64,000 nt of DNA from Limnanthes douglasii subsp. nivea. Its lineage: Eukaryota; Streptophyta; Magnoliopsida; Brassicales; Limnanthaceae. The translations under genes and the position numbers were made by a program. The notes beneath the pieces were generated by a model, which saw nothing but the letters and a program-made list of their open reading frames with translations, was not told where the DNA came from and ran no database searches. Positions 47,311 through 59,763 of this stretch are shown piece after piece. Location: contig JAUPFV010000001.1 of the NCBI GenBank assembly GCA_036936605.1, positions 316,030,809-316,094,808 of the forward strand, read 5' to 3'. Position 1 is the first letter of the stretch; every line of letters begins with the position of its first letter.

Positions 47311-50121
47311 GTGCTTAACCACAATTATTAAATTTAGAGTAAAGCCATTAGCTGAAATTTTGTATTTAATATATTAATCTTCATGCATTATGTGGGTTGA
47401 ATCCTACTTGACACAATTTCTTGTTTCCTTTACAAGTGGTGTGGAGAGCATAAAAATCTGGAAATCAAATGATTGTTGGTGATCAACACTAAAGATGGAG
47501 AAAGAATATCTCTTAAGATTAGTAAAATAAAATTTAATTTTGATAAATTTACTAGAGATAATGATTTTAATTTCTAAATAATTAAAATCAAGTCTCCTTA
47601 TGTACATAAAGGGTTGGTTCTTGTTATTGTTAATGAAACTAAAAAGAAGGTTGGCGCTGAAGTATTGTCCAAGGCCTATTGTGCTTTGATCTTGATGTTA
47701 GGATATAAAGTACAAAAGGAGGTGTTTGGAGAATCTATTAGCATAGATATTTGGAAAAATCATGAAGTTATTGGTTCTAGATAGAAATATGTATACTGCA
47801 AGAAGGAACACCACATTAGAAGGAACTGTCCCGAGATGAAGAAGGAAAATAATTATAAAAAGTTTGAAGTTGGATATGCTTCAATATTTTTGATTGCTTA
47901 TGAATTTACTGATGTAATAATGTGGGTTATAAAATATAGAGCTTCATTCCATATAAATCCTGATAAACACTAATTTGAATATATGAGGAGTTTGATGATA
48001 GCAAGGTCATATTAGAGAGTAATGAACCTTGTATATTTTAAAACGAATGAAGAGAATTTGGGTCAAGTTATCTAAATAATTTGAGAGAATGATAACATAT
48101 TAAAGGTATATTATTGATGTTAAATACAACCTACTTTATACTACAATATTAGATGAGGAAGGGTATTACTATTGGGGTATATATGACAAACTTAGGATTT
48201 TGCAAGGTTCGTCAGTTGTTATAAATTCCTACAAAATTAATGGTGTATTAGTTTTTGAAAAGTCTGTAGCGGTCGAAAGTATACATGTATAGAGAATGAT
48301 TCTAACAAATTGTGACATATGGGGTTAGAACCTTTAAGTGAGAAAGGGTGATATGAAATTAGCAAACAAGATTTATTGGAAAATTATAAGATTTAGAAGC
48401 TAAGCTTATGTGAGAATTGTGTGCTAGGGCAGTAAGAGAGTTAAGTTCCTAACCAGTAACTATACAGCTCATGATGTGCTTGAATATGTCCATTCATATA
48501 TTAGGGAGACCTGTAAGTCATCCTATAATGGGAGAAGCTAGTTACTTTAGGTTTGTAATTTATGACTTTCGAGAAAAGTATAAATTATATTCATAAATCC
48601 AAAAGATAAAGGATTTGGTGTTTTTAAGGACTGGAAAAAGATGGTGATTAATTAGTTAGGGAAGTGTTGAAGGAGTTACATACTGACAATGGCTTAGAAT
48701 TTATAAAAGAACCATTCATTAGATATTATTCTCAAGTTGTCATTGGTAGACACAGAACCTTGACATAAAATCTTCTAATAATTGTTTTGGTGAGAGGATG
48801 AACCAAACCTTTGTAGAAAGGGTACGATGTATGCTTCTGACAACTGGTTTGGAACATAAGTTTTAGGAAGAAGTTGTCAAAATAACTGCATACACCATCA
48901 ATATGAGTGCATCTTTGGCGTTGGAATTCAATCTATAAAAGGATATTGGAAGAAAACTAGTGTTGAGCCACTTGAAAGTGTTCAGATGTGCTTATTGTGC
49001 ACATGTAAAGTAATACAAGCTTCGAACGAGAGAAATAAAGTGTTTGTTTCTCGCCTAGCTAGAAGGTGTAAAAGATATAAGGTGTGATTTCTAGAACATA
49101 TGGATGATAAATATTTAATTAGTGTGGATGTTGTATTTAATGAAGTTGAGATTGTTAGAGAGCATAAGCTTAACACTTCATACTAGACATATTAAGATAA
49201 GATGACTGCTTGTTCCTCTCATATATTACAAATTAAGAGTACCCAAACAATCATGGGAAACCAGGTTTAGGTACTAGGTTTGAGAATATAAACCTAACAC
49301 GTTCCAAAAGTCGCTATGAGAAAATAAGACTATTTATTCTTCTTATACACTACAATATTAATAGTGCCCAACTGACGTGGGATAAACCTTTAATATATGT
49401 TACACTTCTCAAAAAGGGGATGACTACGCATATTATTACTAAGGTGGATATGGAGTTAAGATGAAGTCTGAAAAAAAAAAGTGAAGCTAAGGATATTTCT
49501 ACCAAAGCTGGTTTCAGACTATGTATAGGTTTGGCTCTTACAAAAGAATTTTAACCATTGTATGAATTTGGAATTTCGTTGGAAGTTTGATGTTTTGGAC
49601 CCTTCGAATGTTCAAGAGGAAGAGCTCACGATGATTCTAACAGTTATCAGTCTAAATACAAAAGTGAAATTAAGGATATTTCTACACAGATGTACGACTA
49701 TGTTTATATTATAGTTTATGATTTATATGTTGAAACGTAGAGAGATATTTTTTACCCCGAGAGCTATCATGATGCTATGAAGAACAGTGATAAGTTAAGA
49801 CAAAATTCCATGAAAGAATAAATGAATTCTCTAAAGAAGAATAACACATGGGTTCTTATAAACAGAAGTCCATTGGATGTAAATGAATATTCAAGAGGAA
49901 ACAAATTATTCATGAAGTTGAATTATTCAGGAACAACGATAGATTGGTGGCAAAGGGCTTTACACAAAATATGATGTTTATTTTAACAAAGTTTTATCAC
50001 CGGTTGTGAAACAAACATCAATAATGGTGATGCTGTCAATTATTGTTAGATTTGATCTCAAGCTATATAAAATGGATATTACTAATAACTTCATGCATGC
50101 AAAACTAGAGGATATTGTCTA

Positions 50122-50500
50122 ATGAGCCCGGATTTTCTCACCACTCACCAAGGAAACTGGACAGGGGCAATTCAGACAAAAGCCACCCACTGAACCATCC
50201 GAACAGGACTAAATGTATTAAGACTTAAATCACTTCATGATTAAGCTAATTACTTACTTGCTTAAAGATTAATGGGTCATTGAACTCGACCCGAATTCAT
50301 AAGTTGACCCGAAAGCCCATGTGGCCCACAATTAAGGGTATAAATACCCAACCACTTTCATTAATGAGGGTAATGAACATTTAATACAACCAGGCAGCTC
50401 AAGTCTCTCACTACAATCTATCTAAACATTAAATACCCTTGAAACACCACAAAACTCTAGACAAAATTACCCTCAACTGAAAATAAACCACACCATTATC
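50122..50500. mobile_element. ~380-bp nested insertion in the copia RT region, possible solo LTR
   Basis: The RT frame is continuous up to KLEDIV at 50121 and resumes with YMIYSQCFEVENERYVC at about 50501, so the intervening sequence is foreign. It starts tgagcccggattttctcacc, ends aaccacacca, is less AT-rich than its host and contains ggtataaatacc near 50336. TG..CA ends and a TATA-like element suit a solo LTR. The short repeats at the junction (attgtct, attatct) are too weak to call a TSD. Confidence 0.55.
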
Positions 50501-51768
50501 TACATGATTTACTCTCAATGTTTTGAAGTAGAGAATGAAAGATATGTATGTTTGTTGAGTGTACCTCTATATGGTCTGAATAGTGGCCGAGATAGTGAAA
50601 AAAAGATTTGACTCGTTTATGAAGTCAATCAATTATATAAGAAGATATTTGATAAATGTATCTGTTGTAATGGGGAACCACACATTTAAATACATATTAT
50701 TTTTATGTTGTATGTTGATAATATACTTATAGCTATAAATAGTAAAATGAATATTGAATCAATGAATACTCGACTTAATGGAAAATTTGAAATGAAAGAT
50801 ATGGATGAAACTAACCGGATTTTGGGAACATATATTAAAATGAACATAATAAGACATTATCTATTCTTATATGTAAGATAATATATACAAAATATTCTCA
50901 AGTAATTTGGAATATATGTAGACATTACTGTTGAAACTTTCACCAATGCTCAATTTAAATTGAACATTACTCAAACACATACTGATGTAAAAAAATAGAG
51001 AGTTTATATAAGAGATATCTTATGAAAATATGATCATAAGTATTATATATGTTATGGTTTGCAATAGATATGGTCTTACATACTCAATTAGTATTTTGAA
51101 CAGATTTATGGTTGAGAAATGAAGGACTCGTTAGAATATTCTTATATAGAACATGAGATACTTGGATGGTACATTAGATGTTGGAGTGTGATATAATTAG
51201 AAGCATGGATATGATAAAATGATTGAAGGGTATGCAGACTATGATTAGACAAGATGGATTGATACAAGGAAGTCAACTTTTGACTATATGTTTATAGTGT
51301 TTGGTGGAGTGTTCGGTTGAAGATCTAGTTTCCAAAAGGTTGTTGTATTATAATTTAAGCATGCTAGATATTCTACTACTAATGATGCAATGAATGAATC
51401 CATATGGTTAAAATTATTCCTACGTGAGATTAATGGTATATAGCATAAAGTAACCTTGTTGTGTGATAATAATAGTACTTTTCACTTGATAAAGAATATT
51501 GAGTTCCACAAGAAGATGAAACATGTAGACATGAAGCTTGATTTCATTCGAGATATGGTGGAGAAAGAGCAAGTGAAGTTTTTAAATATTTCAAGTAAAG
51601 ATAACACTTTTGATGATAAATGTATTATTGGTTTCCAAGTTCTCCTAATATTTGAGACTTATTCAAGTCTGAGATACAAATAGATTGAATACCTTTAGCA
51701 AAGATTACTTGAAACATTGTGGTATTAGATCCTAGAGTCATTGAAATCCTCGGTAGAGAAATTTTAAT

Positions 51769-52630
51769 TGTTAAGTGATTAAAATTTAGAACAAATTATG
51801 CATGCATTTTTTCTCTCGACTTTAGAGGATTCAACTACTACATAGTTTTGATGCCTTCGGGTTTCGGGTTCAGAGTAGTGGGTTTCAGCAGTTGCAGGGT
51901 TGCAGCCTCAACATAAAGTTTAGGCGTGGTATGAGTTAACTTTTTTTACAGGAAGCCATGGCTTGAGCTAAGTTTCAACAGTGGAAAATACTTTGTAAAG
52001 TTAGTTTTTGAAGAACTTGTAAGCTTTGTTTGTTATATATAATCAGTATGGAACTAATATTATATTAGAATGGATTTAAATATATAATAAATGACGTATC
52101 AATGTGTGAGAAATTTGTTATAACTGGATTAGATGTATTATTTGATCATAACTGTTGATATGAAATATTGTATAGGTTGTTATAATAATGTTTTGTACGA
52201 GTTGATCAAAATCGTTGATCTGGATCTTCTTGTGACATCCTTGGTTTGATGTTCTGAGCATGATGTATGTTTTTCATAACCTACACACTTTTAGATATTG
52301 TATATAATGTTGATCCATCACTTGTATAAGGTATCCTAATAAAATCAAGATAATTAAGAGAGCTCTTGAAAAGAGTGATTTGAAAACACCAAAAACAATT
52401 ATGAACCAAGAGATCCGTCTGTAAGCTTATACTTTATTTTAAAAAAATGTAATGGATTATTCAGAGCCCTTGTGTTATTTCTGTTTTATAATTCTCTGTA
52501 ATTTTTCAATCTATAAAATCAAATATGTTCATTCGTGAAAATGGGATTGATCCATAATTCAAACCACATAAATATTGTATTGTTATATTTTATTGTTTCC
52601 ACTGTATTTTCCAAAAGTGCAGAACCTGAA
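51769..52630 (+). repeat. 3' LTR of the old copia element (end approximate)
   Basis: Begins tgttaagtga after the broken RNase H frame. See the 5' LTR entry for the shared landmarks. Confidence 0.75.
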
Positions 52631-53430
52631 GCAAAACCAATAATCATTTTGTTTTTCAATTTATTAGTCTTTCATAATAAATAAATTTGATAATTTAAGT
52701 TTCGTATGAGTAAATGAATTATTCGTATTTAATGTCGTGGTTAGATAATTCATAAGCTTACATTGTAACATAATGAATTCACTATTATATACAAAATTAT
52801 CACATAAAAAGGATAGCATTTGATTTTTTTTAAACATATTGTTAAGTGTGACGTTTTAACAAATTCTATTTGATCAATTTCAATAACAGATTTGATTGTT
52901 CCAAGAATTACGTCTATATTAGTCAGTGATTTTATTTAAGATATAATTGAAGCTAACATTCTAAACCATACAAGAGAAGGTAAAAGCACACAAGATTATA
53001 ACGTTTCAACAAATTTTTTACGTTCATTTTGAGCTACAAAAATGTTACTATTTTGTGTTCAATAGTTACAATAATGTACAAGATTAAGATTCTCTAGAGA
53101 AGCATTGTTTACAGAAAACTCCAAATACATAGCTCATACAATACTCTTCCAAGATAACTTTATGTTCTTCCGAGAAGAAATCTACTAAGTATTTTCTCTA
53201 TCTTAATATATGTTGCACACTAACAAAATATTTTCAACTTTTCGAAGTCCCAAAGAGTATATTATAATGTTTGGTGTCAATCTCTCTCCAAAACATATTG
53301 TAACAATCTCTTAACATAAATAATCATTTATGTTGTAACAAAAATAATTGATTATGTTTATAACAGAAGATAAATCTAACCACTATAACTGAAACCTTAT
53401 AGGAGCAATCACACCCAAACAACGACTTTG
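52631..53430. other. AT-rich spacer, no gene seen
   Basis: Nothing recognisable on either strand. Confidence 0.35.
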
Positions 53431-53828
53431 AACATTAACTCGTACATGGACTATCGAATTTAGTGAAAAATAGTACATAGACTTTCAAAAGTCCGTTGGT
53501 AGTCCATGTATTATCCATTTTGGTGACATATAGTCCCTAGAATTTCAAAATTCCGTTAGTAGTCCATGGACTATCCATTTTGGATAAAGTTAATCTCATT
53601 CGCATGTTTATTAAGGGGACTAACTTTATCAAAAATAAATGTCAAAAGACAAAATGTATCGAAAATGAATAGTTGGGGGACTATCTGTTACAAAATTTGA
53701 TAGTCAACACACGCATGAGACTAACTTTATCCAGACTAGATAGTCCAAGGACTATCAACAGACTTTTAAAAGTCCAGGCACTACCTGTCACCAAAGTCGA
53801 TAATCCAGGAACGATTTACTGTTTAAAA
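53431..53828. mobile_element. Foldback MITE-like element (~400 bp)
   Basis: The left half (53431-53610) and the right half (about 53690-53828) are inverted copies. Both contain a(a/g)tcgt near the end, then ggactttcaaaagtc or its variant, then tagtcc(a/t)tggactat, then ggataaagtta(a/g)tctcat. The left half is itself partly duplicated: the unit around 'ttcaaaagtccgttggtagtcc' recurs as 'ttcaaaattccgttagtagt'. No coding capacity and no clear TSD. Confidence 0.75.
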
Positions 53829-54531
53829 CCTCTAAACAACCAGGTTTGTACACATTTTGTCTCATCTGTTGTCCTTCGGACTGAAGCAGTTTTCGAAACC
53901 CCAAGCTTATAACGCGTTCAAATTTGTCAATATATTTTTAACTGAAACAACCATTGTCGTTGTCTATAACCTCCTTACCGATGACTTTCTAACGAATAAT
54001 TTGACTAATAATTTCCTAGTTGAAGAAGCCAACAGCTCAATGATGACTAAATAATAATAAAAAATGTCCAACAACAAATCTTCAAAAAAATCGGTTTTAT
54101 CGCCAAAATCGAAACCATATTATCAGAATACAACTATATTTAATTTTTTTTTAATCAATCTATAAATAAAATAGCCAAACTTTGAATTAAAAAATAAATA
54201 TGAAATTAGATTTTATCAAAAAAATCAAATTAGTTTGAAATGTAATTGATGCGACTTTTATATATTTTTACCATGAAAATTAATGACCAAAGCATGTACT
54301 TAGGAATGAAACTTATACCATTTTCCTATTTTCCTCCACCGAACGAGTATAACTTACCGAACCGCTTAAAAAACAAATATTTCTCTCTCTTCCTATAAAC
54401 ATAAAACTAATTTCATTTAGATTTGTGTCGGTGAATTGGATATATTTTGGAACTTTATTCTTTCTACTTTTTGCTTTTTTTTCTTACATGATTCTAATAC
54501 TGTAATACGTGTTATCATTGGATTTAAGACC

Positions 54532-54763
54532 TTTTTATAACCCCCCAAGTCGTATAGGTGTATAGGCGTATTGGAGTCTCAGAGAGAGAAAGAGAGCACT
54601 CCATGATCTCCATCCCCACCTTCTCGCTCCACTTTCTTTCTCTATATCTATCTCCTTCATTAACCAATCTTACCCCAGATTAAAAAATTTGATCGATTTT
54701 TTAACAAAATTTAAAACCCAGAAAGAATAGGGTTTAAATACGGCAAATTTTGATTTTTAGGTT
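54532..54763 (+). promoter_or_regulatory. Core promoter and leader of the ERF gene (tentative)
   Basis: A TATA-like tttttataacc at about 54532 is followed by an AG-rich tract (agagagagaaagagag, 54581-54596) and a long CT-rich stretch, both common in plant leaders. The bases tgatttttag directly before gttATG could be a 5'-UTR splice acceptor, but no matching donor was fixed. Confidence 0.4.
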
Positions 54764-55252
54764 ATGAAGAGTGAAGCGGTGGAGATGACGGCGGAAACGA
54801 CGGTGACGGCAACGGAGAGGAGGAGAGAGAGACCGTATAAGGGGATAAGGATGAGAAAGTGGGGAAAATGGGTGGCCGAGATTAGAGAGCCGAATAAGCG
54901 GTCACGTATTTGGCTCGGCTCCTATTCGACACCGGAAGCAGCAGCTCGAGCTTACGATACGGCGGTTTTTCACTTGAGAGGACCGTCGGCTCGGCTTAAT
55001 TTCCCCGATCTGTTGGAAAGAGAGAGGATCTGCGCCGGAGATGTATCGCCGCCGATGTCGGCTGCTTTGATTAGGAAAAAAGCCACCGAAGTCGGCGCTC
55101 ACGTCGACGCTCTTGAAACGGCTCTTCACAACCACGAGAACCAGAAACGGAGGAGTTATAACAGCGAGAGTCGCCGTTGGTTAACGGGTCGGGTCGATTT
55201 GAACAAAATGCCTGAGCCGGAAGATGAATTAGACAAAACGGAAAAGTTATAA
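54764..55252 (+). CDS. AP2/ERF transcription factor, DREB A-5 (DEAR-like) with EAR motif
   Basis: An intact 162-residue single-exon frame. The AP2 domain spans residues ~24-81 ([20 protein letters not shown], then [18 protein letters not shown] and LNFP). Val37 and Glu42 correspond to V14/E19 of the DREB subfamily, which favours DRE/CRT-type sites. A conserved helix follows ([20 protein letters not shown], residues 99-118). The C-terminal part has [11 protein letters not shown], with the EAR repression motif DLNxxP at 145-150. This order and the short length match the DEAR/ERF008-011 group, nuclear repressors linked to stress and defence responses. The ATG at 54764 is the first in frame after the leader. 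It is the only gene here with undisturbed coding sequence and a higher GC content than its surroundings. Confidence 0.95.
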   Translation: MKSEAVEMTAETTVTATERRRERPYKGIRMRKWGKWVAEIREPNKRSRIWLGSYSTPEAAARAYDTAVFHLRGPSARLNFPDLLERERICAGDVSPPMSAALIRKKATEVGAHVDALETALHNHENQKRRSYNSESRRWLTGRVDLNKMPEPEDELDKTEKL

Positions 55253-55777
55253 AGTTGTTCTCGCTCCTCCGTGTCTTGGTGACGGTTATTACTATATAAA
55301 TCCTTTAGTTCTTTTTTCTTTTCATTTTGTTCTATTTAGTTTCTTTCGTTTCATCTGGGTTATGATGACATGACTTATGAATTAGAATCACTTTTTGAAA
55401 AATGTAAAATAAAAAAAGAGTGGAAAGGAAAAATATTGGTCATTTTTGGTATACCATTGATATGCTGCTTATTTATGAATTGTATTTCTAAAATGTAGTA
55501 ATGTTTATCTACTAACTTTATTTGGTTAAAAATGTACTAAAAAAATTGTACATAATTACGGGTATTCTTTTGAGATCCAATGAAAAAAAAAACTATTGGA
55601 ACAGAAACTACCTGAATGTATTGAAAAATATGCATATTTTAAAAGTATTGGAATATAATTAAAATATGTACGAATATATTAAAAGTTAATTAGAATGAAT
55701 GCATCGATATTGATATGACTAAAAATTCTAGATTCAACCAAAATCTTTAGATTTAAACCGAAAGCCCAAGTTTTAGA
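55253..55777 (+). other. 3' region of the ERF gene and spacer
   Basis: The sequence after the stop is T-rich. An aaaataaa at about 55406 is a candidate polyadenylation signal. Beyond 55450 there is AT-rich spacer up to MULE2. Confidence 0.4.
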
Positions 55778-55979
55778 CTTGGAAAAGGAAAATTTTAGAA
55801 ATGCGGCACATTTCTAAATTTCATCTACCACAAAAAATTTAGAGGTAAAAGCAATTGATAAATTTTTTACTATTTTTTCTTTTTTTTTCTCAATCTCGGA
55901 CCAAACCTCTAAAACATTCAAATTTCACAGAAAATCAAATTTTGTTATCTGAAGAATCTGAACACACAACAATATTGAG

Positions 55980-56433
55980 GTAAGCCATACAAGTCTCCCA
56001 CTCTGTTTTTTTTTTCTTTAGATTTCGTTGTGTTTAAGTGGTAGAAAAGTTGGTTTTTGTTTTTTGTTTGAAAAGTCTTATTTTTGTATGATTGTAGGGT
56101 TTGTTTTCATAGATCAGTGTTGTATTGTTGTTTGCAATATTTAGATATCTTGATTTGGCCTTGATTTGGCCTTGATTTTGTTGAAAATGAAGATGTTTGG
56201 ATATATTTAGGGGTTGGTTGGTTGCAGGTGTTCGTCGCACGTTGCATGCTACCAGATCCGTGTTGGTCGCACGCGACGAGCGACCAGGAAGGGTTCTCGT
56301 CGCTTGCGACGCGAACAAAATCCTAGTCGCGTGCGACAGGAAGATCTAAGCCATCGCAAGCGACTGATTTGTTTCTGTGTCGCGTGGGACTGGATTGTTA
56401 CATTTTTTTGACCGTTTTGGTTTATGTTTTTAG
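55980..56433 (+). other. 5'-UTR intron of the MULE2 PMD pseudogene, with palindrome array
   Basis: The donor gag|gtaagc at 55980 and acceptor tttttag at 56433 lie one base before the ATG at 56435, as in MULE1. The interval 56227-56390 holds several copies of gtcgcNNgcgac: exact palindromic or near-palindromic units lie at 56266, 56299, 56326 and 56353, with a degenerate one near 56379. Confidence 0.65.
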
Positions 56434-56434
56434 G

Positions 56435-58132
56435 ATGGCTCGTACAAAAATGACCGTGAAGAATCATTTTCGCAAGAAAACATGTAGTTATTCACATGAG
56501 CCTTTGGAGGTTCCTCGTATGACCACTACTGAAAAAGGAGCAACCCTGGGCAGCCGCACAAAATGACACATTCGTCGTGGCGGTGAAGTTGAGGTTACAA
56601 GCCATGACAGTGGTTGGGCTGCTGCAGGTAGCAATGATGCAGCTACGTCTTCGCAAGGCGCACCTGAGCCTGCCGATACAGAGTTCTTGTCGGTGATGCC
56701 ACATCCCCGCTCTCTATCATGATTACGCCTTGCATGAGGCGTTTAGTGTCTATCACGGCGATGTAAGTTTTAATACTGCTTAAATTGGTTATTAATTTTG
56801 TTAAATAAATTACTTATTTACGTGTTTGATACATGTTGCATGAGAGAGTTTTGTTGCGATGCTTTGCGATGTATGATAGTCTCCGCAAATGGAACTTCAA
56901 GAAGCAGAGTAGAGTACGGGCTTCGGTGATGGCGACTATTTGCAGGCCTCTCGTCGACGTAGTCTCCCGTTGGCATACCGACCTACATCTGATAGAGGCA
57001 TTCCTCGAGTGATGGCACGATGAGGCTTCCTCGTCATTTCTCCTTCGGAGAGATGACTATGATTTTAGACGACGTCCACGTCATCACCGGACTATCGGTC
57101 ACAAGTATACCTCTCGATGTTTTCTCTTTTGATGATGAGACGGAGAGGAACCAGACTTATACTGGCATGTTTGGTGTACGAAAAGTTGACTTGGTTAAAA
57201 ATCTTAGGAATGCTAGTAGTGTGACCTTGAGCTGGTTGCGTACCACATTCACGGGTGATAGATACAGTGATGTTAAGACCACAGATTCTAGGGTTGATCA
57301 CGCGACTCGTGCGTACATACTATTTCTTTTGGGTACCACTATTTGCACCGACAAAACTGGCAAGAGTGTTTCCCTAGATTGCACTTTTGATCGTTTTTTG
57401 CTTCATTGTATAGTGATTACGACCTATCGATGCCGCATATCTGCCGGTACGCGCCACAAAAGATCAGTATCTCGCAGGTTGTACGCAGAGAGTTGAGACA
57501 GATTCTCTCGATGTGCACTGGGACAAATATAAGTATTATTTTTCAAATTTAAACTTTATGTTTGTTATTTTTATACTTGTCGTGTTTGTTAACTAGTTTC
57601 ATTTTAGGCCATATTCATTTCCTATTCGTATCTACGTGAGGAGCATCCATTCGAGATCGTTAGTTGGGTTGAGCTTACAAATAAGGTGTTTGACATTGTT
57701 TTTCCTTACTACCCCGATCGTGTCACTCGTCAGATGGGCCATATTCAGCTGATGTTGTTGAAGATACGTCCTCCTGCTACCAAAAAAGGCATGGAAGAAG
57801 ATGGTTCAGAGGTACGCTTGGGATGCTTTGCTTTGGCAAAATTGGCGGCATACTATTTCACCATTTTGGGTGCAGAATATGATGGAGGAGAGTATAGTGC
57901 TGACGCGATGTACCCTGTATGGGTGAAGAATAACCTGTAGTATGTAGTGACTAACCCATCAGCGATTGATGATGGTGGACGTCCTCAGGTGCACCCTCGA
58001 CATGGTGTTGATTACGAGGGTTATGATCTAATCGCTGAGTTTACACCACTAGTACCTACGATGCCGTACGAAGAGTTGTTAGAGGTTGCGAATGAGATTT
58101 ATGGGATTGCCGATAGATACAAACGTCGTTGA
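56435..58132 (+). pseudogene. PMD (MAIN-like) gene of MULE2, disrupted
   Basis: The exon order matches the MULE1 PMD gene. Exon 1 is 56435-56762, ending YHDYALHEAFSVYHGD before gtaagt (MULE1 has YREHEAYNVFRGD at the same place). Exon 2 is about 56840-57530 (LLRCFAMYDSLRKW, HLIEAFLE, FSFGEMTMILDDVHVITGLSV, ATRAYILFLLGTTI). Exon 3 starts about 57609 (FPYYPDRVTRQMGHI). The last part ends PYEELLEVANEIYGIADRYK at 58132. Stops at about 56564, 57009 and 57938 and frameshifts near 56710, 57020 and 57390 disrupt it. The acceptor before exon 2 also looks mutated. It is homologous to, but strongly diverged from, the MULE1 copy. Confidence 0.85.
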
Positions 58133-58379
58133 TATGTATTTTATGTCTTGTATATGTCGTACTCTTTTTAGACTACGTTTGTTATCATGTATTTGACTAC
58201 TAAGTTTATTATCACGTTTTTTGAGTTATATCATGATATTTACGTCCTTATGGTTAGTATGATATCTTTTTTGTTATTACGCGTAATGTATGGTTTTGAA
58301 TAAAACAAGTAGTACAAAAATGCAATTTTGTTGTTAGTAGATAAGTAGTATAAGACAACTTTAATACTAGTAAATAAAC

Positions 58380-58565
58380 AGTGTCTTGGTCGCATGCGAC
58401 CATGGGGTACCATGTCGCAAACCTCACATGCGACACATAGCTCTCTCTCTAAAAGTATGGGCCAAATTTTTATGAGGCCGTCGCATGAGACAATAAATGA
58501 TGCGGTCGCATGTGACTGTGTGGGTTACTCTATCGCATGCGACCGCTTACAAGATTCTGCTAGTT
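58380..58565. repeat. gtCGCATGCGac palindrome cluster downstream of the PMD pseudogene
   Basis: An exact gtcgcatgcgac lies at 58389-58400. Variants follow (gtcgcatgagac, gtcgcatgtgac, atcgcatgcgac) up to about 58553. The unit is the same as in the MULE2 introns and different from that of MULE1. Confidence 0.9.
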
Positions 58566-58668
58566 TGAATTAATTGAACGATTTAAGATAAATTAAAATA
58601 CAACCATGTACAAGGTAAGATAGTTGAACTTGAATAACATAAAAACACAATGGAACGAAGCTGAAATC

Positions 58669-59046
58669 TTAGTCGTCGAAGTCATATCCAATGTTGTCTT
58701 CAACATCATCTACCTCCTCCTTTGCTGCAATCCTATCCTCGAGATAGGCTACCATATCCCTAGTGATTTAGTCTACCACCTTCATGTTCCAGTCTGAAGC
58801 CGTTTTTTGCTTAATTTTAAATGGCATGAACGACAAACATTAGAGCGATTTGACAAAAAGGTACCTGCGTTCTATTTTATCACGACTACAGACAACAAGA
58901 CCAGTTGTTCCTAAACGGCCGTAATTGAAATACATCATAGATAGGACCGTATCAAAAAACACATCGCTCGTATCTTCAGACAACTCCCGGCAGACAACCT
59001 TCACCGCCTGAAGCATATGGTAGTCTTCGTCAGCCGTAAACTCCAT
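58669..59046 (-). pseudogene. Small unrecognised gene within MULE2
   Basis: On the minus strand, from the ATG at 59046, a frame begins MEFTADEDYHMLQAVKVVCR. It continues through DTSDVFFDTVLSMMYFNYGR and CSRDKIER to a likely donor at 58864. A second block (about 58793-58669) reads MVAYLEDRIAAKEEVDDVED and ends with an acidic tail and stop. It contains a premature TAA near 58770, and the joining frame is unclear. No family was recognised. It lies between palindrome clusters, and its first ~50 bases are duplicated at 59466-59520. MULE1 has no counterpart. Confidence 0.4.
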
Positions 59047-59164
59047 CTTTAAAAGTCTTTATGTTTTTTTTGAATGTTTGGTGGATGTCTTGCTAGACTA
59101 AATTTGAGGTCTTTTATAAAGAAAAATGTTAGGAGTTCTATTTAGGCGGGAGTTCTCACTTTAT

Positions 59165-59410
59165 TTAAACACATGGTCGCATGCGACCATGGCCTTTCGT
59201 GTCATAACTTGCGTTCGCTACTAGTAGCCTTCTGTTTGAAAACATCGTCCAAAATTTAAGTAGCAATCGCATTCGAGCATGACAGACATATTCACAAACG
59301 TAGTTCGCGACACCTAGCCCTCTGTTTGTAAACCTAGGCCAATATTTAGGTTCCATTCGCATGCGACCCAGTCTTCTGCGGTCGTATGCGATACCATCGC
59401 GATTTACACG
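59165..59410. repeat. Second cluster of CGCATGCG palindromes
   Basis: Includes the exact 20-bp palindrome catggtcgcatgcgaccatg (59172-59191), and further units near 59268, 59352 and 59380 (cattcgcatgcgaccc, ggtcgtatgcgat). Confidence 0.9.
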
Positions 59411-59763
59411 CAAAACATTACCCTTTGTTTGAAAACATGGGCCAACTTTTTATAAAACGGTTGCATGAAGCATATGGTAGTCTTCATCGACCGTAAACTC
59501 CATATTTCAAAACGTTTTTTTTCCTTAGATCGCTTTGTAGCTGACGTAGAATGGCATAGAAGAGTATATAGTGTCTTTTGGAGTCAATATTTGATGGGAA
59601 CATATGGTGGGAAAATATGGCAAATCTACGAATCGTTTGTGGCAATAACAGATTAATAATAGAAAATATTACATTAATTACATAAATTCCTTCGGTAATA
59701 TTACGTGGGATACATGCATAGATAAACAAAAAATATGAAAAATGTAATATTACATAAATTACA

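Larger units (their letters stand above)
46371..52630 (+). mobile_element. Old copia LTR retrotransposon with two diverged LTRs
   Basis: The LTRs begin tgttaagtga at 46371 and 51769 and stay alignable for about 850 bp. Landmarks are ttgtaagctt, ttgatctggatctt, ttttcataacctacac, and aagatc(t/c)(a/g)tctataagc or its variant. They end near 47310 and 52630. Internal frames on the + strand show a CCHC knuckle (YCKKEHHIRRNCPEM, about 47797), a protease remnant (WVIKYRASFHINPDK, about 47925), pre-integrase (CENCVLGQ), integrase (LHTDNGLEFIKEPF, about 48680), RT (KLYKMDITNNFMHAKLED, about 50060; MLYVDNILIAINSKM, about 50705) and RNase H (LLCDNNSTFHL, about 51460). Many stops show long inactivity. Confidence 0.88.

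Noticed and set aside
50122..50500. MITE
   Set aside because: The ends are not inverted repeats. TG..CA and a TATA-like site suit an LTR better.
53673..54054. Coding frames in and after the MITE
   Set aside because: They read through the inverted repeat and into spacer, with no recognisable domain.
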